Origin: Geobacter sp.
GTDB taxonomy: Bacteria; Desulfobacterota; Desulfuromonadia; Geobacterales; Geobacteraceae
Assembly: GCA_003499925.1 (NCBI GenBank)
Contig: DNRQ01000077.1
Location: 1-36,882, forward strand
Direction: 5' to 3'
DNA length: 36,882 nt
The notes beneath the pieces were generated by a model. That model searched no databases and was not told the DNA's origin. It saw only the letters and a program-made list of their open reading frames with translations. Below, piece by piece: positions 1 through 7,431 of this stretch (positions within the stretch are counted from its first letter, which is position 1; every line of letters begins with the position of its first letter). Position numbers and translations under genes: made by a program.

Positions 1-120
1 TAACTTAATGGCAGTGCCCTCCCCTTGAAGGGGGAGGGGGCTGAACAGCGGAAGATAAGCACTAATCGGGTAACTTAATGGCAGTGGGGGCGGGGGGAGG
101 GGGTGTTTGCGCAGTTTGCG
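1..120. repeat. Dispersed palindromic repeat cluster, left end
   Basis: The 16-mer taacttaatggcagtg occurs at 1-16 and again at 71-86. The second copy extends to taacttaatggcagtgggg (71-89), whose exact reverse complement is at 36801-36819. Between the two copies lies a palindrome built on ccctccccttgaaggggg (17-34) and a stretch containing cagcggaagataagcac (46-62), a motif that recurs in diverged form near 21555-21582 and 21697-21726. This looks like a REP/BIME-type non-coding element, not a gene. Confidence 0.7.
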
Positions 121-158
121 GGAGATTCGTACCGATCAGGTTTTTTTTTAACTGTAGC

Positions 159-188
159 TTGACATCTTGTAATTAGCTGCAGTATTTT
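159..188 (+). promoter_or_regulatory. Candidate sigma70 promoter for the gene at 357
   Basis: TTGACA (159-164) and TATTTT (183-188) are separated by 18 bases and lie about 170 bases upstream of the first plus-strand gene. The match to the -35 box is perfect and the -10 box is fair. No other feature explains this AT-rich stretch, which also holds a run of nine T (142-150). Confidence 0.35.
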
Positions 189-356
189 AGCTCCATTTAA
201 TGCATTCCGACATTCCGCTGCATGCATAGTCGCCGGATGGCAGATATTGCCGTTTAGACCCTGTCATGCGATAGAAGAGATAGTCGAGCAAAGCGGCGGC
301 GAGAGTGCTTAGGTCGGCTGAATCACCGCTTTGCCACGTACACTAGCGAGGGTGAA

Positions 357-887
357 ATGTTAATCCAAGGTGGCTTCAGGCATGTGAAAGAATCGGTGAC
401 CGCCGACGAGTTCTTGAAGTTCCTGGCCGACGAGGCGCCCGACGGGCATTACTTCGTTGCACAACCGCCGCCGGGAATACTGATGACCGCAGCCATAGAC
501 TGGAGGGTGATCGTGTCGGACAGTGCCTCCATCGATGCCCTGGCGACGGCGCTTTGGAGCGGTTACGAGTCGATGGTGAAGCCGCTCGAAGATGAAGGGA
601 TGGGGCGCAGCCCGGACATTTTCGTCCAGATCAAGAATCTCAAAGGCGAATGCGACGAGTTTACTTTAGGAAGGGACTTCGATAAGAGGGATGGATTCGT
701 GCACAGGGTAAGGGAAAGTGCTGCGGTACTGTCACCCAAAGATAAGGAATTAGCCCTTCGGCGCGAAATCGAGACCACAACGGGATCCGATTACTGGCAG
801 AAAATCCGCCAGACCGGTGAACGCCGGCTTGATTCATCTGGACCGGGACATGGTAAAGCCGTCTTCCCTGGTCCAGAGCCGACGTGA
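357..887 (+). CDS. Hypothetical protein, 176 aa
   Basis: I do not recognise the family. The start is ATG 357, preceded by GCGAGGGTG about five bases upstream, an acceptable ribosome binding site. The product is soluble, acidic and mixed alpha/beta in character, with no signal peptide, membrane segment or obvious catalytic motif. Its last 20 or so residues are rich in Gly, Pro and charged residues and look poorly ordered. The 3' end overlaps the end of the convergent minus-strand gene at 834 by about 54 bases. Codon positions look like real coding sequence (G/C-rich third positions), so I think the gene is genuine, but no function can be assigned. Confidence 0.55.
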   Translation: MLIQGGFRHVKESVTADEFLKFLADEAPDGHYFVAQPPPGILMTAAIDWRVIVSDSASIDALATALWSGYESMVKPLEDEGMGRSPDIFVQIKNLKGECDEFTLGRDFDKRDGFVHRVRESAAVLSPKDKELALRREIETTTGSDYWQKIRQTGERRLDSSGPGHGKAVFPGPEPT

Positions 888-1181
888 AGATGCCCGTAGC
901 GTGCGCCTTTGCACGGCATCCATAGCCGTAGCGGATTGCCTGGATACACCACTTGGCTCCAAACCCTGGAGTGCAGCTAGTTCGCCTGACTCAATTTCTG
1001 CAGTCTGCTTGGCCCCCTTCTCCATTTCCCCCGTCTCCGCCCTGTCGAGTTTCAGCGCATGCACGGTAACAGCGAGTGCAGTGCACGACAGCGCACAGAG
1101 CGCCTTCCAGGTGAATGCAGGCGGATTCGCCTCCATCCCGTCCATGGTTGCGCGCAAAATTTCCGGTATGTAAAACTGCAT
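834..1181 (-). CDS. Small hypothetical protein with one membrane segment
   Basis: The frame can be read from TTG 1184, but ATG 1181 is the better start because GGGAGGA lies about eight bases upstream of it. The 115-residue product has one hydrophobic stretch at about residues 25-45 (ALCALSCTALAVTVHAL), followed by a charged C-terminal half rich in Arg, Glu and Ser. It could be a small inner-membrane protein or a phage-derived protein; I do not recognise it. Its 3' end overlaps the convergent gene ending at 887. The good ribosome binding site is the main support that it is real. Confidence 0.5.
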   Translation of the reverse strand: MQFYIPEILRATMDGMEANPPAFTWKALCALSCTALAVTVHALKLDRAETGEMEKGAKQTAEIESGELAALQGLEPSGVSRQSATAMDAVQRRTLRASSRRLWTREDGFTMSRSR

Positions 1182-1184
1182 CAA

Positions 1185-1491
1185 AGGTTCCTCCCGTATG
1201 GCAAGGCTGCAGCACCAAATCTCACACGCAGCAGGTCCTTCCTTCTCTCGAATTAAATGAGTGGTGTCGATCCTCGACTAGTGTAAGCAATTCCGCCTAA
1301 TCCCATCGCCCGGAGGGCGAGGGGGAGTTTGTTCCAGCTTCGAAGGAGTGCAATTCGATTCAGCTAAGATAGGATCGGGGACGGCTGAAGATCACCGTCA
1401 CTTCAGCTTATCGGCGGGCCGGAGGGTTACTTTAGCGCAGTGGAGGAGGAGGGAGACGGATGCTGGGGTACGGGCGTTGCTGACCTTTCTG
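1185..1491. other. Intergenic stretch, no gene seen
   Basis: This 307-base gap upstream of the 1181 gene holds a short palindrome, cgcccggagggcg (about 1308-1320), which is a fragment of the dispersed repeat family. No convincing ORF with a ribosome binding site is present. A small hairpin near 1473-1501 could end the regulator gene that stops at 1492, but it has no T tract. Confidence 0.4.
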
Positions 1492-2118
1492 TCAGATCAG
1501 CATCTTGCGCCACACCTCGACCACGGTGCCGATGGTCCGCGTGCCGCTGTCGGGGCGAAAGGGGGCGTAGACGGGATTGTCCGGGGCGAGAAAGACCTCG
1601 TCATCCTTCACGCGGTATCTCCTGAGGATCGGCTCGCCCCACCGGTTGTTAACCAGGATGATGTCGCCGCTCTTTTTGTCGCGGCCCGGCTTGAATATGA
1701 CCAGGTCGCCGTCGCGGATGGTCGGGGCCATGAAGTCACCATAGCAGACGATGGCGTAGCAGCCGTCCGGCAGGTTGGGGACCGATACGTAGCCGCGTAT
1801 CTCCCCGCCAACCTCAGGGAACTGCGCCGGAATTACGTCAAGAAGCGGCGCCCGCGCGCCTGTTTGGCTGGCGGCTTCAGCCGGACCCGTGAAGGTCTCG
1901 CCGGTGCCATGCTTGAGCCAACCGGGGTTTATCCGATGGGTGTGGGAGAGGGCAATCAGCAGCGTGTCCGAAGGGCGTTTCCTGCCGGTCTCGATGCCGC
2001 TCAAGAATCCCTGCACGATGCCGAGTGAGGCGGCAAATTCCTTCTGCGTCAGGCCCAGGGCGAGACGAGCCTTTCTAATACGCGTGCCGGTTTCCAACTG
2101 ATATTCCATCGAGGTCAT
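1492..2118 (-). CDS. XRE-family regulator with degenerate S24 (LexA-like) domain
   Basis: This 208-residue protein has an N-terminal helix-turn-helix of the XRE/Cro type (residues about 12-65, core LGLTQKEFAASLGIVQGFLS) and a C-terminal LexA/CI peptidase S24 fold (about 105-205). In active S24 proteins the nucleophile lies in a G-x-S-M-x-P motif and the general base is a Lys in a later strand. Here the first motif reads YGDFMAPTI (Phe129 for Ser) and the second reads EPILRRYR (Arg166 for Lys). I see no Ala-Gly cleavage site before the domain. It should therefore dimerise but not self-cleave. ATG 2118 follows GGAGAT by about five bases; ATG 2109 is an alternative start. The gene is divergent from 2307. 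Confidence 0.85.
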   Translation of the reverse strand: MTSMEYQLETGTRIRKARLALGLTQKEFAASLGIVQGFLSGIETGRKRPSDTLLIALSHTHRINPGWLKHGTGETFTGPAEAASQTGARAPLLDVIPAQFPEVGGEIRGYVSVPNLPDGCYAIVCYGDFMAPTIRDGDLVIFKPGRDKKSGDIILVNNRWGEPILRRYRVKDDEVFLAPDNPVYAPFRPDSGTRTIGTVVEVWRKMLI

Positions 2119-2158
2119 TATATCTCCAAGAAATATAAATATTACTCATTTAATGGAC

Positions 2159-2186
2159 TTGACATGTTCCGAGAAACTGCTATATT
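2159..2186 (+). promoter_or_regulatory. Candidate promoter in the divergent regulator region
   Basis: TTGACA (2159-2164) and TATATT (2181-2186) are 16 bases apart and point toward the gene at 2307. The spacer contains GTTCCGAGAAAC, an imperfect dyad where the XRE-type regulator transcribed the other way could bind. The operator assignment is inference; the promoter boxes are seen directly. Confidence 0.45.
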
Positions 2187-2306
2187 TCCGCAAAAATGCA
2201 TGGAAGATTGCCGCCAGCGTGGGGGCAAGGTTAACAGCTTTCGCAAGCTTGTGCAACGAAAAAAATTTCTATGAGATACTGAGGCCTGGAGGGGTGGGGA
2301 GGAAAC

Positions 2307-2600
2307 ATGGGAGGGAGCATGCAATCGGCACATTTGCGTTTGTACGAGATTACCCAGTCTGTGAAGGGGGATCCTTTAGGGAACGCCTTGATGGATGAGG
2401 TGCTCACGACCTGCTTTGACCACGCCCTTGGAAACCGCGGGGCTTTGGAAAGGCTCATTGCGGCAATGAACCGATTCAACAGCTACCTGTCGGGGTACGC
2501 CCCGCCCGTCTCCTTGGGGCTGTTCCGCGGGACGCCGGAGGAGATCTCCGCCTGGGCCGAACAGTTGACCAGCCAGATCCTCTCCAACAACGAGCAGTAA
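2307..2600 (+). CDS. Hypothetical protein, 97 aa, divergent from the XRE regulator
   Basis: A strong ribosome binding site (GGGGAGGA) lies about five bases before ATG 2307. The product is a small, mostly helical soluble protein without a signal peptide, membrane span or cysteine pair. I do not recognise the family. Its head-to-head placement with an XRE/S24-type repressor, with a shared promoter region of about 190 bases, suggests it is the repressor's target or partner, as in small phage-like switch modules, but nothing in the sequence proves this. It ends directly at one arm of a 23-base inverted repeat. Confidence 0.6.
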   Translation: MGGSMQSAHLRLYEITQSVKGDPLGNALMDEVLTTCFDHALGNRGALERLIAAMNRFNSYLSGYAPPVSLGLFRGTPEEISAWAEQLTSQILSNNEQ

Positions 2601-2735
2601 TACCGTGAAAGGTGAAAGGTGAAGGGTGAAATACTACCACCCTAAAAGGCGCCTTCGCCTGTGCCTGTGCCTTGACTTTGCGCCTTCACCATTCACCATT
2701 CACCTTTCACCATTCACCTTTCACCTTTCACGGTA
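2601..2735. repeat. 23-bp inverted repeat with 7-bp tandem array between convergent genes
   Basis: The left arm (2601-2623, beginning taccgtgaaaggtgaaagg) is perfectly complementary to the right arm (2713-2735). The right arm is part of a tandem array of about six TTCACCW heptamers (2685-2730). The left arm begins one base after the stop codon of the plus-strand gene, and the right arm contains the stop codon of the convergent TolC-like gene (2728-2730). Transcripts from both sides could fold into a long hairpin, so it may serve as a bidirectional terminator or RNA-stabilising element. There is no T tract. Confidence 0.65.
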
Positions 2736-4119
2736 CTTCGCCCAGCACGCCGGTGGCCCAGGCGAGATTGACCAGTGAAACCTGGTAGTCGCGGCGGGCC
2801 CGGGCCAGGTTGCTTTGGGCCTGTACCAGGTTCAGTTCCGCATCCTCCACCTCCAGCCTGATCTTTACCCCGAGTTGATATCCCTGTTCCGCCATGGCGA
2901 GCAGACGCTCCGCCTGCCTCACCGTGCCGGTCAGCGCCTTGACGATCTGTTCCGCCTCCGTCACGCCGAAACCCGCGCCGCGCACCTCAAGCGATACCGA
3001 GTCGAGCTGCTGCGCCTCTTCCAGTTCCCTGGTCCTCAGGTCGCTCCTTGCCTGCTGCACCTTTCCCTTGGTCCTGAACCCGTCGAAGAACGGGAAGGTG
3101 AGATAGACGCCGACGTCCCAGGCCGGGCCGTTCCAGCTCCTTCCCGCCGCTTCCAGCTGGTGCCAGCCGACTCCCCCCGCGAGGTCGACCTTCGGCTTGT
3201 CCTCTGCGGAGGCTATCTGCAGCAGTTCCCGGTAGATGCCGACCCGGTGCCGCGACTCGGAGAGTTCGGGACGCATCTGGCGCGCCGTCGCAAGCGATTG
3301 CTCGAACGGCGGCAGGACCACCAGCGCCCCCTCCAGGGAGCCGGTCACGTCGATCTCCGCCCCGCTGTCGACTGCCAGCACCAGGCGCAGAAGCTCCTTC
3401 GCGGTCCGGATCCTGTTTTCGCTGCGGATCAGTTCCGGCCTTGCGTTGTCGACGGCAACCTGCGCGGCCAGCAGGTCGTAGTCGGTGGCAACGCCGGCGG
3501 CGAGCCTCTTTTGGGCCTCCGCCTGGTGCCGCTCCTTTTGCTGCAGGTTGGAAAATGCCAGGGCCCGCAGCTCTTTTGCCAGGAGTACGTCGTAGAAGGC
3601 GACCGTCACGTCCCTGCGTGCTCCCTGCTGGAACAGGCGCAACTGGTCCTCGGCGGTCTTGAGCCCTTCCTTCGCCCCTCTGATCGCGGCGCCGATCTTG
3701 CCCCAGCTGAAAAGCGTCTGGGTCAGCCGCAGCTCCGCGCCGCGCGTCCGGGTGCCGGCGATCCCTCCCATGAGAGCGCTCTGGCTCTCGTCCCGGCTGT
3801 AGGCTGCGGAGGCGTTCAGGGAGAGCCCGGGTAGGGCGGCCGCCCGCTCCTCCAGATACCTCCCCTGGACCAGGTCCCCGAAGGCGCGTGCCTTATGGAT
3901 GTCCCGGTTTTGTTCCATGGCGATGGCGAGCGCGTCATCCAGGGTGAGCGTCCTTACGGCAGCGGCCCGGGAAAGAGCCGGGGTTAGAGCGATGGCAAGG
4001 CAGAGGCAAAGACAAAGACCCCATCCCCACCCCCGCCCTCCCCTTGAAGGGGAGGGAGTATTCCCAAGTATGGTGGCAAACTTTTTCTGTGTATTTTGCA
4101 GTCTAGGCATGCTTCTCAT
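2728..4119 (-). CDS. TolC-like outer membrane efflux channel
   Basis: This is a 463-residue outer membrane factor of the TolC/NodT type. It should form the trimeric outer membrane duct of the tripartite pump encoded with it. Two OEP repeats can be followed: one begins at the TLTLDDALAIAMEQNRDI region near residue 57, and the second ends in a typical LNLVQAQSNLARARRDYQ segment before the C-terminus. The first ATG (4119) overlaps the 3' end of the RND gene by 17 bases, and ATG 4110 is an alternative. The N-terminal coding region contains an in-frame copy of the dispersed palindromic repeat (encoding PSPSRGGRGWGWG) just before a hydrophobic segment that looks like the signal peptide (LCLAIALTPALSRAAA). 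The mature protein is intact, so the repeat lengthens only the leader. Confidence 0.85.
   Translation of the reverse strand: MRSMPRLQNTQKKFATILGNTPSPSRGGRGWGWGLCLCLCLAIALTPALSRAAAVRTLTLDDALAIAMEQNRDIHKARAFGDLVQGRYLEERAAALPGLSLNASAAYSRDESQSALMGGIAGTRTRGAELRLTQTLFSWGKIGAAIRGAKEGLKTAEDQLRLFQQGARRDVTVAFYDVLLAKELRALAFSNLQQKERHQAEAQKRLAAGVATDYDLLAAQVAVDNARPELIRSENRIRTAKELLRLVLAVDSGAEIDVTGSLEGALVVLPPFEQSLATARQMRPELSESRHRVGIYRELLQIASAEDKPKVDLAGGVGWHQLEAAGRSWNGPAWDVGVYLTFPFFDGFRTKGKVQQARSDLRTRELEEAQQLDSVSLEVRGAGFGVTEAEQIVKALTGTVRQAERLLAMAEQGYQLGVKIRLEVEDAELNLVQAQSNLARARRDYQVSLVNLAWATGVLGEVP
4018..4064. repeat. Palindromic G/C repeat inside the TolC-like ORF
   Basis: The stretch contains ccctccccttgaaggggagg flanked by ccccatccccacccccg. 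A nearly identical element is found in intergenic DNA at about 7280-7322. Here it lies in frame within the leader-coding part of the TolC-like gene. Confidence 0.75.
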
Positions 4120-7100
4120 TCCCCTTCCATTTGCGCTTGAGCCAGCCGCTCAGATCGTCCAGCACCGTGTACATGACCGGCACCACGAGCAGGGTCAGTA
4201 TCGTCGAGGTCAATAGGCCGCCGACCACGGCCCGCGCCATCGGTGCCCGCATCTCGGCGCCGCTCCCCAGCGCCAGAAAGAGCGGCATCATGCCGAAGAT
4301 CATGGCGAGAGTGGTCATGATGATCGGGCGGAGCCTGGTCCTCCCCGCCTCTATCACCGCCTCGAACCTGGGCGACCCTCTTTGCTGCAGCACCTTGGCG
4401 TAGTCCACCAGCAAGATGGCGTTCTTGGTGACCAGCCCCATCAGCATGATCAGGCCGATGAGCGACATGATGTTCACGGTGTCGCCGGTAAGCTTCAGCA
4501 TCCCCGCCATGCCGACGATGGAGAGCGGCAGGGAGAGCATGATGGCAAACGGCTCCAGGAACGACTCGAACTGCGCCGCGAGGATCAGATAGACGAATAC
4601 GATGGCGATGATCAGCGACTCCGCCATGTAGCCGAAAGACTCCGCCATGTCCTCGGCTTCCCCCGAAAATCCGACCGAGTAGCCGGGCTGCATCGGGACC
4701 CTGGCAGCAGCCTCCTTCACCTTCGCCACCGCGGTCCCGATCGGGACGCCGTCCAGGTTGGCGCTGATGGTTACCAGCCGGGAGAGGTCGCGCCGGTTGA
4801 TCTCCGAAGGTGTGTTGCTGACGGCGTAGGTGGTGAGATTGCCCAGCGGCACCAGGGTGGTCTCGCCCCCCTTGGCGACGGCGAGCTTCAGGTTTCGCAC
4901 CTGCTGCGGGTCCCGGCGCAGGCTCTCCGGGAGCCGGACCCTGACGTCGACCGCGTCCCCATCCTCGTCCTCGTAGGTGGAGACCGCCTCGCCCCCCACC
5001 AGCCGCGAGACGGTGGAGGCGATGTCGCTGGTGTTGACGCCGGCGTCCCGGGCGCGTTCCCGGTCCACCGTCATCCGGTACTCCGGGATGTCGTGGTCGA
5101 GCGTCACCTCCAGGTCGACGAGCCCCGGTATCCGGTGGATCTCCTTCTTGAGCGCCGCCGCGTAGCGCTTCAGCGTCGGGATGTCCTCCCCTTTCAGGTT
5201 GACCTGGAGCGGCTTCTGCCCCCCCATGTCCCCGACCCGCTCGATGGAGATGGTGACCCCCGGGACCTTCTGCAGCTTTTCCCGGAACTCGCGCTGCACC
5301 TGCTCCTGGCGCCTCTTCCTGAGATCCTTCTCCTTCAGCTTGACGTACAGCAGCCCGTCGCGCACCGTGCCGGAGTCGCCGGCGCCGATGGAGGCGTAGG
5401 TATGCTCCACCTCGGGGATGCCGGAGACGGCCGCGAGCACGGCCTTCAACCGGTCCGAGCTCTCTGAGATGCTGGCGTCGGGTGCGGTCTTGAAGACCAC
5501 CTGGAACTCCCCCTTGTCCTCGTTGGTCATGAAGGAGGACTCCAGGGTCGAGAAGATGAAGATCCCCACGACGAAGGAGGCAAACGCGAGGCCGAGCACG
5601 CTCTTTCTGTGGCGTAGCGCCCAGGAGATGGCGTTCTTATACGAGTCGGCCCAGGCGTCGAAGCGGTCGTTGAAGCGGTCCAGGATCCGCGCCAGCCCCT
5701 TTCTCCTCCCCTTGAGCGCGATGGCCGGGTCGTGCCAGCGCGAGGAGAGCATCGGGTCCAGGGTGAAGGAGACGAAGAGCGACACCAGCACGGCGAAGGC
5801 CACCGTCATGCCGAACTGGAAGAAGAAGCGCCCGACGATGCCGCGCATGAAGGCGACCGGAACGAAGACGGCGATGATCGACATCGAGGTGGCGAAGACG
5901 GCGAGGCCGATCTCGGAGGTGCCGAACCTGGCCGCGGTCATGTGGTCCTCGCCGCGCTCCAGGTGCCGCACGATGTTCTCCCGGACCACGATGGCGTCGT
6001 CGATCAGGAGCCCGATGGCCAATGAGAGCGCCATCAGGGTCATCACGTTAAGGGTCATCCCCATGGCGTTCATGATGATGAAGGAGGAGATCACCGAGAT
6101 CGGGAGCGTCAGCCCGGTGATCACGGTGGAGCGCCAGGAATTGATGAAGCAAAAGACGATGACGATGGTGAGCAGGCCCCCGATCAGCATGGTCTCCTTG
6201 ACGTCGGCGAGCGATTCCCGGGTCGGGATCGAGGCGTCCCGCACGATGGAGAGCTCGACCCCGGCCGGAAGCTCCTTGCGGAGTTTGTCGACGCTCTTTC
6301 TCACGCCGTCGACCACCTCGACCATGTTGGCGCCCGACTGCTTCAGGATGTCGAGCGCCACCGCAGGCTCCCCGTTGATGAGCGCGAGCGAGCGCTGCTC
6401 CTCGGCGCCGTCGCTGATCTGCGCCACCTCGGACAGGGTGATGCCGCGTCCCGCCCGCTCCGCGATCACCATGTCGCGGAACCCCTCGACGCTATCCGGC
6501 TTGCCGGAGATCCGGATCGGGTATTCGTTGCCGCCGTGGGTGAGGCGCCCCAGCGGGGTGTTGACGTTCTCGCTCTTGAGACCCGAAACCACCGCGTCTA
6601 TGCCGAGACCGAGCGCATAGAGCCTGGCTGGATCGATGGTCACCGTCACCTCGCGCTTGGCGGAGCCGACCATGTCGACCTTGCCGACCCCGGAGACGTT
6701 CTCCAGCCGCCGCTTGATCCGCTTCTCGACCAGCGTGGTGAGCTCCTTGCCGCTCAGCCCCTTACCCTTCACGGCGAGGGAGACCACCGGCAGGGCGTTG
6801 AAGTCGAGCTTCTGGATGATCGGCTCCTCGATCCCGTTCGGGAGGTTCCCCCTGATGGCGCCGATCTTGGCGCGCGCCTCCTGGGAGACCTCGTTGATCT
6901 TCTCCTCCAGGCGGAACTCGACCACCACGGTGGAGACGCTCTCGCGGGAGTAGGACATCACGTGCTTCACCCCGGCGATCTGGTTCACCGCCTCCTCCAC
7001 CTTCTTGGAGACCTCCCGCTCGATGCTCTCGGGGGAGGCGCCCGGAAACCTGGTGACGATGGAGATGACCGGAATCTCCACGCTCGGGAACATCTCCACC

Positions 7101-7198
7101 GAGAGTCGCCGGTAGGAGAAGAGTCCCAGGGTGACCAGGGCCAGCATCAGGACCGCGGCGAAGACCGGGCGTTTTATGGAAAGGTCGGACAGAATCAT
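4103..7198 (-). CDS. RND efflux pump, HAE1 (AcrB/MexB-like) family
   Basis: The product is a 1031-residue inner-membrane proton-driven exporter, close to the usual length of about 1030-1050. The start is set at ATG 7198 (MILSDLSIKRPVFA), where AAGGAAG lies just upstream; the frame is open for 18 more codons upstream, but the family begins here. The first membrane helix follows directly, then the first periplasmic porter domain, and the TM4 motif GLLIDDAIVVREN with the paired Asp near residue 400 needed for proton relay. A second large periplasmic loop precedes the TM10 segment GLVTKNAILLVDYA with its conserved Lys. It is transcribed after the membrane-fusion gene and overlaps the TolC-like gene. 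Substrate cannot be told from sequence; hydrophobic drugs, solvents or siderophores are possible. Confidence 0.95.
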   Translation of the reverse strand: MILSDLSIKRPVFAAVLMLALVTLGLFSYRRLSVEMFPSVEIPVISIVTRFPGASPESIEREVSKKVEEAVNQIAGVKHVMSYSRESVSTVVVEFRLEEKINEVSQEARAKIGAIRGNLPNGIEEPIIQKLDFNALPVVSLAVKGKGLSGKELTTLVEKRIKRRLENVSGVGKVDMVGSAKREVTVTIDPARLYALGLGIDAVVSGLKSENVNTPLGRLTHGGNEYPIRISGKPDSVEGFRDMVIAERAGRGITLSEVAQISDGAEEQRSLALINGEPAVALDILKQSGANMVEVVDGVRKSVDKLRKELPAGVELSIVRDASIPTRESLADVKETMLIGGLLTIVIVFCFINSWRSTVITGLTLPISVISSFIIMNAMGMTLNVMTLMALSLAIGLLIDDAIVVRENIVRHLERGEDHMTAARFGTSEIGLAVFATSMSIIAVFVPVAFMRGIVGRFFFQFGMTVAFAVLVSLFVSFTLDPMLSSRWHDPAIALKGRRKGLARILDRFNDRFDAWADSYKNAISWALRHRKSVLGLAFASFVVGIFIFSTLESSFMTNEDKGEFQVVFKTAPDASISESSDRLKAVLAAVSGIPEVEHTYASIGAGDSGTVRDGLLYVKLKEKDLRKRRQEQVQREFREKLQKVPGVTISIERVGDMGGQKPLQVNLKGEDIPTLKRYAAALKKEIHRIPGLVDLEVTLDHDIPEYRMTVDRERARDAGVNTSDIASTVSRLVGGEAVSTYEDEDGDAVDVRVRLPESLRRDPQQVRNLKLAVAKGGETTLVPLGNLTTYAVSNTPSEINRRDLSRLVTISANLDGVPIGTAVAKVKEAAARVPMQPGYSVGFSGEAEDMAESFGYMAESLIIAIVFVYLILAAQFESFLEPFAIMLSLPLSIVGMAGMLKLTGDTVNIMSLIGLIMLMGLVTKNAILLVDYAKVLQQRGSPRFEAVIEAGRTRLRPIIMTTLAMIFGMMPLFLALGSGAEMRAPMARAVVGGLLTSTILTLLVVPVMYTVLDDLSGWLKRKWKGNEKHA

Positions 7199-7277
7199 GG
7201 GTTGCTTCCTTATTAGATGCAGGTATAAATCCGAAGGTGCTGAAATCTCCAACTCATTAGCCCCGATCTATCTCAGA

Positions 7278-7376
7278 AATACCCCCTCCCCTTCAAGGGG
7301 AGGGAGGGGGTGGGGATGGGGCACGGTTGGCGCAAACCCCATCCCCCTCCTGACCTCCCCCTTGAAGGGGGAGGAA
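7278..7376. repeat. Paired palindromic repeats in the efflux operon
   Basis: Two G/C-rich palindromes, centred near 7293 (cccctccccttcaagggg) and 7358 (cctcccccttgaagggggag), lie between the membrane-fusion gene and the RND gene. The arrangement resembles a BIME-type pair and could act as an RNA stem or attenuator within the operon. This is the main content of the 233-base gap. Confidence 0.7.
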
Positions 7377-7431
7377 TGTGGAAAAAAGGGGAGAAGTTGG
7401 TTGAACGGGTGTTGCTGGGCACGAAACCTCG

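Noticed and set aside
817..1173. 118-aa plus-strand ORF opposite the small membrane protein
   Set aside because: No ribosome binding site, and it overlaps the 357 gene; the minus-strand frame has GGGAGGA before its ATG.
2815..3834. Long plus-strand ORF opposite the TolC-like gene
   Set aside because: Antisense shadow of a high-GC gene; low-complexity Leu/Arg/Pro/Gln content and no ribosome binding site.
4382..7216. Long plus-strand ORFs opposite the RND gene
   Set aside because: Antisense shadows with His/Asp/Arg-rich composition; the minus-strand frame has clear RND motifs.
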